Source: Gonium pectorale (lineage: Eukaryota; Chlorophyta; Chlorophyceae; Chlamydomonadales; Volvocaceae). From it: a stretch of DNA of 10,768 nt. The translations under genes and the position numbers were made by a program. Under the pieces are notes generated by a model that had not been told where the DNA came from, did not search any database, and saw nothing but the letters and a program-made list of their open reading frames with translations. The DNA is taken from assembly GCA_001584585.1 (NCBI GenBank), contig LSYV01000018.1, positions 1,444,981 to 1,455,748 on the forward strand, written 5' to 3'. Position 1 is the first letter of the stretch; every line of letters starts with the position of its first letter. Positions 1 through 6,657 of this stretch are shown here, one piece after another.

Positions 1-57
1 CCACGTCGCGCACACCCTGCCGAGATCACCCACCGTCCGTCGACCAAACGGTGACAG

Positions 58-3000
58 GATGCGCGCGGAGCGAGAGAGGCGGATCGCCGAGGAGCAGGGC
101 CTGATCGCGGAGGACGTGCTGCGGGAGCACAACGAGGCGGCGGCAGCGCTGGCGGCGGAGCTGGCCCGGCTGCGGGCGTCGTACGGCGCGGGGTCGTACA
201 CCGAGGCCTCGGCAGCCGCTGGCGGCGCGGCCGCGGCACTGGCACTCGGTGCGCTGGCGGCGGCGGGGGCGGCGGACGAGCGCGCGGCGGAGGCGGCCGC
301 CTGGCTGCGGCGCTGCGAGTGGCGCGAGGCGCGGATGGCGCTGGCGGCGAGGCGCCGGATGCTGTTGCAGGTGCTGCTGGGGCCCTGGGGGGACTGGCCG
401 GGTGTTTTGGCCACCTGGGCCGGCTGCTTGGCACTACATACGGGACGGAGATGCGCTCCGTCGGCCCCCTCTCCGTAGCGACCGCTGAGTCAGCAACGGC
501 TGCGCGACCACAGCGCTCGCCTCCCCAACTTTGCTCACAGCGCCCGCGATGTCCGCGGCGTCCCAACCGCGGCCCAGATCCCGTGCGAAGCCAGAGCACC
601 CTGTTATCCCCGCCCGCCCGCCCAACAGGCCATCGAGGCGGAGGAGCTCGTGCAGCTGAGGGCCATCGTGGCGGCGGCGCAAGACGCCCGCGCGGTGCCG
701 CCGCCTGCCGTGCCGGACGATGTGCCCGGGGGGCCTAGGCCGGGGCCCGTGTCTGAACCTGGGGGCGGGATCGCCGCAGGCTCAGGCGTAGAGGCGGTGC
801 AGGCTGGCGCTGCGATCACGGGAACTGACTGCAAAGCGGCAGCGCAGGTTACCAGCCCCTCCCGGCCGGAAGCGGCGCAGGGCAACGTCCCTGCAGATCT
901 GTCCGGCGCAATGACAGCGGCGGCAGCACCGGCGGCCGAGGGCGACGGCGCCGCTGCTGACAGCATGGACGTCGACATGATGGACGTGGACGATGGCCCG
1001 CCGGACGAACCCGGACATGGCGGCCATGGTGATGCCGCTGCCGTCGCCGCCGGCTCGGTGCCCCCGATCTCGGCGTCGTCATCGGCAGCTGCAGCGGCCG
1101 GGGGAGCGCAGGCCGGCGGTCCCCTGGCAGCAGCTGTCGGCGAAGCAGGCGAGCCCCGCTCCCCGGACGCCGGGGCGCAGGGCCGGTCCGCTGCCGCGCA
1201 GGAGCGGGAGCTGCGCAGCCCCCTCCCCCTCACCCTCCCGGCGCTGGCCCTGGCGGCCACGCCCGGCCTGCAGCGGCCTCGCCGCCGCCCCGGCGCCTCG
1301 ATGCCGGGGGCGCCCCTCACGCCGCCAGGTGCAAGCCGCGGCGGCGCTGCCCCGGGGCCCGGCCCCGGGCTGGCGGATGTGGGCCATCGGCCCGTCCTCC
1401 ACGCGGGCGCCAAGCGCCGACTGTCGGTCACGGGGGCTGGAGCGTTTGCGCCCGCCGGCGGCGCCAGCGGTGGCCCCTGGGACTTGAGGCCCACGACTGG
1501 CTCTCGCTCCCTGCTCAGCCCGGGGCCTTCCGGTTCCTGGGCCGTCGGTGGCGGCGGTGGTGGCGGCGGCTGGGGGCAGCGGCCTGCCTCCGCGGGCGGG
1601 CAGCGGCCGATCTCTGCGGGCGGAGCATCCGAGCGGCCCAGCCGTCCACCGAGCCCGGGCGGCGGCGGCATGCAGATGCGGGGTAGCATGCCGTCTCGAA
1701 GCCTGACGTCGCGGGCCACTCTCGGCCGCTCCTCGGGCGGCGGCGGCACCTTTGGCGGTGGCGCTGGTGGTGCCGGCGGAGGGCTGCTGTTGCAGCTGCA
1801 GAGCCGCACCTCCCGGCGGCGCTGGACCATGGAGGACGGCACCAGTGGCAGCAGCGGCGGCGGCGGCGGTGAGGTCCCGTACGGCGTCCACGGGCCCTTT
1901 GGCGGTGCTGGCGGCGCCGGTGTGGCTGGCGGTATCCTGGGGGGCCTGCCCTCGCCCGGCATAGCATGGGACGGCTCCGAGCTGGCCCTGCGGCAGCACC
2001 CAGGCTCGCCCGTCTCGAGCGTCCACGGCGGCGGTGAAAGCAGCGGCGGCGGCGGCGGCCGACCTAGTACCGGCGGCGGTCGTGCCGCCGCACTGCGGTG
2101 GCAGCAGCAGGTTGTACGGCAGCAGGAGACTGCCGTACGGCGGCTGGCCTCCGCTGATGTAAGGACTGGGGGCCTGGCGGTGCCACCGCTCGATCACCAC
2201 CGACCCGACAGCGACGGTGACCATGCCGAGGGTGACGCCGATATGGTTCCGCACGTTGGCGGCGGCGCACGGCGGCGGCGCGCGCTGTGGAAGCTGCCGC
2301 CACCGGGTGCTTCCGACGCTGGCGGCACCGCCTGGGGCGTGGGGCCGGACGCCGCAGCGCTCGCCGCCGTGAGTCCCGTCACGGCGCTCCTCCGGGACTT
2401 CAAACGCGAGCCGCGCATCGGTGCCGTCCCGTCCGCAGCGGCGGCGGTGACGGCGGCGGCGCATCTGTACCTGGCGAGCGGCGACGGCGATGGCGGCGAC
2501 GGCGGCGTGATGCTGTCCGAGGACCTTGCGTACGCGCCCGTGGGCGTTGCCGTACAGACGTGCCTGTACGGCACGGTACTGTCGCAGTACCGGCTGACGA
2601 CGCGGGCGGTGTGGCACGTCCTGGTGCACGAGTGCGGGCTGCTGCAGTTCTGCGCGGCGCTGAGGTGGGACCAACGCATGGGTGTTGCGGAGGTGATAAG
2701 CAGTTCCACTGGGGCTGGAGGGCCGGAGAGCTGGATGCAGCAAGCGCGGTGTGGCGGCGCGGTGTGGGCCTGCCGGGGCACGGAGGGACCTGGCACGGGA
2801 CCCCCCAGGCAGCCCCCACCCCGCACACAGCATTGGTACGCAAAATGCAGCGCGCAAAGTACGCCCGGCCGCTGTCCTCATGCGAGGGTGTAGCGGCTGA
2901 ACAGTGTTGCACGGTAACGTCTGGGCTGTGGTCGCGCCGTCCTGCTGTCCCACAACCCTGCCGCTCCTTCTCCAGCCCTTCTCCTCCTGCCTCCTGGCCT

Positions 3001-5657
3001 TTCCCCCTCCCCCTAACCTCCCCTCCCTCCCCTCAACAGGCGCTTCTTCTTCTGCGAGGCGGGCGACGTGGCGGGCTGCCTGGCGCACGGACTCACCCGC
3101 AGGCTGGACGCGCGGCCGCACGTGCCGCCCTCCTCCGCCGAGCTGCGGGCGCTGCTGGACGAGGCGCTGGCGGGCAGCAGCCTGTGGCCGTTGGCGCCGG
3201 GCCGCCGGGGCGGCACCAGCGGTGCCGGCGCTGGCGGGGTCGTCGACGTGGCTGGGTCGCAGCCCGGCGGCGTCCGGCGCTACGGCAGCGACGCGGAGGC
3301 GTCCGTGGCGCACCTTCTGGCGGTGCGGGCGGCACCGGGGCGGCGGCTGGGGGCGGGTGGCTACTTTGGCTCCGATGTGATGCTGGTCACGTGCCAGGTG
3401 GGTGCGGGCATGGGGTGGTCCGGTGGCAAGTGGTACAGGGGCCTCCGTGCGGTGGGGCCGGGTGGCGATGCGGGTGGGGCATTTGCTTGAGGCCGGGCTG
3501 CGGGTCCTGGCCTCCCTTCCGGGCGGGACGCGCAGGCATGCACCTAGCGTGCGGCGGGACAGGGTAACGGGAGAGAGACATGGCGGCAAGGCCGGGACCA
3601 CTGCGCCCCAGGCTAGCGCAGCATGTCCAGGGCGAGCTCCGGGCATCACCAACCCACACATCGCGGGCGTGACCCATCTTCCATCTCCCACCGACCCCCC
3701 TCCCGATCTCCCACCGACCACGCTCCCTTTCCTCATGTGCTGGCCCATACGGCCCTCCCCCCCATGCGGCCCTCCCCGCTCCTCGCCCCGCCCTTCCCGC
3801 GCCAGGTGCCCGCCCCGCTCGACTCTGTGATCAGCCCCACCAGCCTGGCCACCTACTCGGACGTGCTCAGCCTGCTGCTCCGCGTGCGCTGCGCCTCGGC
3901 CGTGCTGGCGAGCTGCTGGGGCTCCCTCAACGCAGCCAGCAGCCCGCTCGGGGCTGCGCAGCTGGGGAGGCACCCCACTGCCGGGCGGCGAGCGGGCGGC
4001 GCAGCGGGGGGACGAGCAGGAGCAGGGAGGGGCGAGGAAGGCCCGGGCCAGGGGAGCGGGGTGCACACGCTGTGGGCGCAGCGCCTGGCGTTGGCGCGCC
4101 TGTGGCTGCAGGTGAGCGGTTGCCGGTTGTAAGGTGTTGGCGGGCATGTGGTCATCACCCTGCAGCTGTGTTTTAGTTGTAGTTGTTGAGGGCCGGTGCC
4201 CACGTAAGCAGCTGCGTGGACGCATCTCTCGCCTCCAAGGCTGCTTGCTTCCGGGGCCTTCACCATTCATGGTTTTCGTCACTTCCGGGCGTAGGAAGTA
4301 CCCTTCACCCCGAGTCCTCAGTGTCGTTCGGTTTTGTGTTTCGTCCCCGTTCCCGCCCTCGTCAACAACCCGGCCGCCGCCCCTTCCGCACGCAGGCCGC
4401 TGGTCAGGTGGTGTCCCTCCTGATGCAGCATCTGCAGGTTGGGTTGGGTGGGGTGGGGTGGGGTGGAGAAGAGGCATTGTCAATGGGCACATGGCGTGGA
4501 GGGGCATGCCGGCAAGGGTCGGTCGCCTTTCACCTGCTCGGCCCACACGCGTTGGCAGGCATGGGCGCTCTGTCGCGGCCCTGTGGCAGCGCCGTGCCGC
4601 TTGCGCCCTGGCCGTCAGCGCACTCTGACGAGCCCTCAACCCCCGCCAGCTGATGACTCAACAGTCGACCTCTTAGCGTCGCGCCCGTTGTCCACCTGAC
4701 GCGGCTTGACCGCATGCGTCGTCCCTGGGTGCCCGCCCGGCCCACCCTGCAGGTGGAGCTCCAGGGCCGCTGCTGGGCCGGCCTGGCTGCGGCACTGGGC
4801 GGCTCGGCCCCGCTGGACCTGACGCAGCTGCGGCGGGCGCACGAGCGGTAGGCGCCCGCGCAGGGTGGGCGGGCGGGCGCGTGGCTGCACCGACGTAGCC
4901 AGATGGGTGGGGAGCTCAATCGCTTCCCGTCATTGTACCTCTGCCCGACCCGGCGGCGTCCCACCGCAGAGTAACCGTATGCCCCGCCCCGCCCCGCCCC
5001 GCCCCGCCCCGCCCCGCCCCGCCCCGCCCCGCCCCGCCCCGCCCTGGCCAACTCGATCCCAACAGGTACCTGGCGGATGCGCGGCAGGTGTGCATGCTGC
5101 CGTCGGCGCGGCCACATGCGGCCCGTCCCGAGGCCGGCAGCGCAGCCGCACTCGGCCCCGAGCTCGGGTCCGGTCCTGAGGCTCCCGCCGCCCCTCCCTT
5201 GGGCGCGGCCCTCACGAATGCGCTCCAGAGCTGCCACGCGCTGGCGTCGGTGCTACGGCGGGCGCTGGCGGCGCTGGAGGTGCAAGCGGGCCGACCCGAG
5301 GGCCTGTCGGCGGCGCCGCGGCAGGGGACCCTCTCGCCCGCGCTGCCGTCTGTCAGCCGGGGCGTGCAGTCCGCAGCGACTGGCGGCGGCAATGGCGGTG
5401 GTGTTGGAGGCAGTGGCGGGGCGGAGCGGGGCAGCGGGGCCAGTCCGCCGGGTAGGGTGGCTGCGGTGGATCTGGATGAGGTGTGGACGCACGTGGTGGC
5501 GTGCCAGGTGCGGCTGGGGCGGGCGCTGGGGGTGCTCCACGGGGAGCTGCGCGCCGCCCGACTGAGCAGCGGGCCGCTCGGGGAGCTGGCCTGCGTGCTG
5601 GCCAGCGAGCCGTGCCGGGCCTACGCCGCCGCGGCGGGCAGCGTGCGGGCCGGTTGA
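58..5657 (+). CDS. Gamma-tubulin complex component, GCP6-like (5' partial, seven exons in window)
   Basis: Predicted subunit of the gamma-tubulin ring complex, which nucleates microtubules at basal bodies and spindle poles. Exons 58-370, 629-2664, 3040-3397, 3806-4111, 4396-4437, 4753-4847 and 5066-5657 join in frame (intron phases 0,2,0,0,0,2) into 1246 residues counted from the Met codon at 59; TGA is at 5655-5657. Residues 1-135 are coiled coil, about 140-730 low complexity, and 737-1246 resemble the GCP C-terminal domain. Family-like stretches are ALRRFFF followed by GD (exons 2/3), PLDSVISPTSLATYSDVLSL with LLRVR (exon 4), HERYLADA across exons 6/7, LTNALQSC, and a closing helix pair from about 5470. 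The GCP N-terminal domain is not in the window, and 58 follows an acceptor-like gtgacag, so the true start lies upstream. The frame is also open back to base 2, so an earlier exon boundary is possible. GCP family: fairly sure. GCP6 rather than GCP4/5: inferred from the large central insert. Confidence 0.7.
59..730 (+). other. Coiled-coil region of the GCP-like protein, split by intron 1 (371-628)
   Basis: Residues 1-104 (exon 1) and 105-135 (start of exon 2) are dense in Ala, Glu, Arg and Leu, e.g. ERERRIAEEQGLIAEDVL, LAAELARLR and IEAEELVQLRAIVAAAQ, as expected of a long charged helix. The join CAG|GTGCTG to CAACAG|GCC at 370/629 is phase 0 and carries the helix straight on. The donor GTGCTG is not the algal optimum, and the frame stays open to 478, so the donor is the least certain in this gene. 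In GCP6-type proteins a charged region like this would follow the N-terminal domain; that placement is inference. Confidence 0.55.
371..628 (+). other. Intron 1 of the GCP-like gene
   Basis: Donor GTGCTG after CAG, acceptor cccaacag. It is phase 0 and 258 bases long, with less biased base composition than the flanking exons. Nothing else is recognised in it. Confidence 0.6.
731..2524 (+). other. Low-complexity Gly/Ala/Pro insert of about 600 residues within exon 2
   Basis: This part of exon 2 codes for disordered sequence: Ala/Gly/Pro tracts, glycine runs written in GGC/GGT (about 1540-1575, 1735-1790, 1852-1872, 2030-2062), an acidic Met/Asp patch MDVDMMDVDD near 965-993, and a two-copy peptide repeat QRPASAGG / QRPISAGG at about 1579-1626. 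No domain is recognisable. It separates the coiled coil from the GCP C-terminal domain and probably loops out of the complex or serves as a phosphorylated, Ser/Pro-rich docking segment (inference). Small in-frame introns cannot be excluded; the best candidate stretch is about 735-960, where codon bias is weaker. Confidence 0.6.
2665..3039 (+). other. Intron 2 of the GCP-like gene, with a strong polypyrimidine tract
   Basis: Donor GTGGGA, acceptor ctcaacag. Phase 2: the split codon rebuilds Arg in ALRRFFF. Bases about 2957-3034 are nearly all C/T, with a branch-point-like cctaac at 3012-3017 about 23 bases before the acceptor. Exon 2 stays open into the intron as far as 2893, so the boundary rests on the family motif and splice signals rather than on a stop codon. 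No gene is seen inside. Confidence 0.75.
3398..3805 (+). other. Intron 3 of the GCP-like gene
   Basis: Donor GTGGGT, acceptor gcgccag, phase 0, 408 bases. In-frame reading meets a stop at 3488-3490. The 3' half is C/T-rich and carries a 14-base direct repeat (atctcccaccgacc at 3683-3696 and 3706-3719). No gene is seen. Confidence 0.8.
4112..4395 (+). other. Intron 4 of the GCP-like gene
   Basis: Donor GTGAGC, acceptor acgcag, phase 0. If the intron is retained, the frame stops at 4130-4132, overlapping a TGTAA pentamer at 4128-4132. The sequence is relatively T-rich near 4160-4190. No gene is seen. Confidence 0.8.
4396..4437 (+). other. 42-base micro-exon 5 of the GCP-like gene
   Basis: Fourteen codons reading AAGQVVSLLMQHLQ, flanked by acgcag and the donor GTTGGG. 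It is needed to complete the helix between LARLWLQ (exon 4) and VELQGRCW (exon 6), which fits the GCP domain layout. Both flanks are phase 0, so skipping it would delete 14 residues without a frameshift. Confidence 0.65.
4438..4466 (+). repeat. G-rich run directly at the intron 5 donor
   Basis: Starting at the donor there are five or more runs of three or four G separated by single or double T. This pattern fits a G-quadruplex in the pre-mRNA. It lies immediately after the 42-base micro-exon and overlaps the 5' splice site. Confidence 0.7.
4438..4752 (+). other. Intron 5 of the GCP-like gene
   Basis: A 315-base phase-0 intron with acceptor accctgcag. It opens directly with G-runs (see the separate G-rich entry). 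The remainder holds no recognised gene or repeat. An open frame on the same strand runs through part of it (to 4653), but without conserved content. Confidence 0.7.
4848..5065 (+). other. Intron 6 of the GCP-like gene, carrying the pentamer array
   Basis: Donor GTAGGC, acceptor cccaacag. Phase 2: the split codon rebuilds Arg in HERYLADA, matching the family's conserved H..YL. More than a quarter of the 218 bases is the GCCCC microsatellite. Confidence 0.8.
4981..5044 (+). repeat. GCCCC pentanucleotide microsatellite, 12 perfect copies plus GCCC
   Basis: Sixty bases of uninterrupted GCCCC followed by GCCC. The G-rich strand is the template (- strand), which would read as GGGGC repeats; the transcript is C-rich. 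It sits 21 bases before the intron 6 acceptor, so it acts as most of that intron's pyrimidine-rich tract. Confidence 0.97.
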
Positions 5658-6046
5658 GCGGCGGGCAGCGCGGGACGTGGGGCCCGAAGGCTACACACGG
5701 CCAGACACACGGCGCGTCGGCGAGGAATCTTGGCGCGGTCTCTGTGTGGGAGATTGGACGCGTGAAGAGACGCACGCGATGCACGAGCTGAAGGCATGGG
5801 CGAGGGCGTCGCTGTTGTGCAGCTGTCGTTGGCTGCATGGCGTGCATGTTTGTGAGACGGTTGATGTCGTGAAACGTTGATACGCCAACAGCTCAGCAAT
5901 GAATCTGCGCGGTTGCGACCGCGAGGCTTGCAGAGTGGCCTGTGTGGCTCTGAGCGGTGCAAGGATTGGGTCGCTTGGGTCGCTGGCGCTTCCAGTGGTC
6001 GGGGGTACAGCCCATCAACGGCTAGTGTTTGTGCCGGGTGCCCGGG

Positions 6047-6082
6047 TGTACGTCCGGGTTGAGGTGTAAGTCCGAGTTGAGG
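6047..6082 (+). repeat. Tandem duplication of an 18-base unit
   Basis: Unit 1 (6047-6064) reads TGTACGTCCGGGTTGAGG and unit 2 (6065-6082) reads TGTAAGTCCGAGTTGAGG, differing at two positions. Unit 2 contains the TGTAA poly(A) signal; unit 1 has TGTAC at the same place. Confidence 0.95.
6065..6069 (+). terminator. TGTAA polyadenylation signal of the GCP-like gene
   Basis: TGTAA is the near-universal poly(A) signal of volvocine algae, with cleavage usually some 10-20 bases downstream. It lies about 410 bases after the stop codon, a normal 3' UTR length for these algae. A second TGTAA at 6268-6272 is the alternative end. Confidence 0.65.
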
Positions 6083-6085
6083 TGC

Positions 6086-6366
6086 CAGGAGGCGTATGTA
6101 TGACTTGCATGTCTTCAAAGGGCCCAGACAGAATGCATGCCATTATTGATGTGCCCGATGTGGCGGTTACTTGCGGAAGGGGGAGCGCGACGGTTGGCAG
6201 CACGACGGGTTACGGCTCCGCCGTCGACGGATCCGAGCTAGATGCATCGAGAGAGCTGTAGCACGTATGTAAAACACTAATAAAAGTACTTGGCTTGAAT
6301 ATGAAGATGGAGGTAGGGGGCGTGGCAGCCCGGCGCTTTTGACGGCCTTCACGCGGCAGATGTAGG
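6086..6366 (+). promoter_or_regulatory. Spacer and probable promoter/5' UTR of the cyclase gene
   Basis: No gene is seen on either strand. At 6268-6310 the sequence turns AT-rich: a TGTAA (6268-6272), an AATAAAAG that could be a weak TATA-like element or a second poly(A) motif (6279-6286), then two ATGs (6301, 6307) opening a 13-codon frame closed by TGA at 6340-6342. A perfect palindrome CCGTCGACGG is at 6221-6230. Assigning any of these as promoter elements is inference; the transcription start is not visible. Confidence 0.3.
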
Positions 6367-6657
6367 ATGGCTCTCGATAGCAACTCCGTGCACGGCCCCA
6401 GTGCTGGGAGATCGTCTCGGATAGGACCAGTGTCGCCAACACCCTTCCAGTCGCGAGATGCGCAAAGCCCCGCCGTGTCCCGGTCGCTGGGCTCGCCTAT
6501 CAGGCCAAGCGGCAGAGCCAAGCATGTTCGGCAGCGTGACTTTTTGGCACCGGCTTCCAACGCTCATAGCCATACTCGCCAGAGCCCAACGCAATATCTC
6601 TCTCGGCCTGTGAAAGACAGAGCTGGAGACTGGACGTGGTTGGGCTTCAGCAACGTG
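6367..6657 (+). other. Tentative first coding exon of the cyclase (97-residue cytoplasmic tail)
   Basis: The open frame from ATG 6367 (MALDSNSV...) ends in WTWLGFSNV at a consensus donor GTGCGT (6658). Seventy-three bases on, a T/C-rich stretch (6702-6724) leads to ACGCAG|ATG at 6731. The exon is exactly 97 codons, so the phase matches the TM1 exon. The tail is rich in Ser, Arg and Pro and lacks a recognisable domain. Only about 61 of its 97 codons end in G or C, far below the later exons. If unspliced, the frame would stop at 6838-6840. It could instead be 5' UTR. Confidence 0.45.

Larger units (their letters stand above)
2525..5657 (+). other. GCP C-terminal (gamma-tubulin-binding) domain, residues about 737-1246
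   Basis: Assembled from the end of exon 2 and exons 3-7. The order matches the family: helices ending in ALRRFFF plus GD (2648-3070), PLDSVIS and the LLRVR helix (3815-3895), a helix rebuilt from exon 4 end, the 42-base exon 5 and exon 6 start (LARLWLQ, QVVSLLMQHLQ, VELQGRCWAGL), then HERYLADA (4838-5083), LTNALQSC (5212-5235) and terminal helices with VWTHVVACQVRLGRAL (5479-5528). Lineage-specific loops interrupt it: a Gly/Ala/Arg loop at about 3945-4063 and a Gly/Ser/Ala loop at about 5290-5455. In known GCPs this half contacts gamma-tubulin and the N-terminal half contacts neighbouring GCPs. I cannot confirm individual contact residues. Confidence 0.7.
5658..6085 (+). other. Probable 3' UTR of the GCP-like gene
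   Basis: It runs from the stop codon to about 15 bases past the TGTAA signal. Base composition shifts clearly here: T and A become common after about 5690. No open frame with coding character or splice signals is seen. The 3' end is inferred from the poly(A) signal only. Confidence 0.6.

Noticed and set aside
604..1962. Antisense 452-codon Pro/Ala-rich open frame
   Set aside because: It is the mirror of the Gly/Ala/Pro low-complexity coding strand; no conserved content.
2287..3567. Same-strand 426-codon open frame in another frame
   Set aside because: It overlaps conserved GCP sequence in a shifted frame and spans intron 2; composition is Arg/Gly-rich shadow.
1079..4639. Antisense open frame of 1186 codons, the longest in the window
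   Set aside because: It crosses exons and introns of gene 1 and reads as Arg/Ala/Pro/His low complexity with no domain. In sequence this GC-rich, stop codons are rare in every frame.
4981..5044. GCCCC array as a CRISPR or telomeric repeat
   Set aside because: There are no spacers, the pentamer is not the algal telomere unit (TTTTAGGG), and it lies inside an intron.
6221..6248. Palindromes CCGTCGACGG and GATGCATC as possible regulator sites
   Set aside because: Short palindromes are expected by chance, and no known factor site or paired copy is seen.
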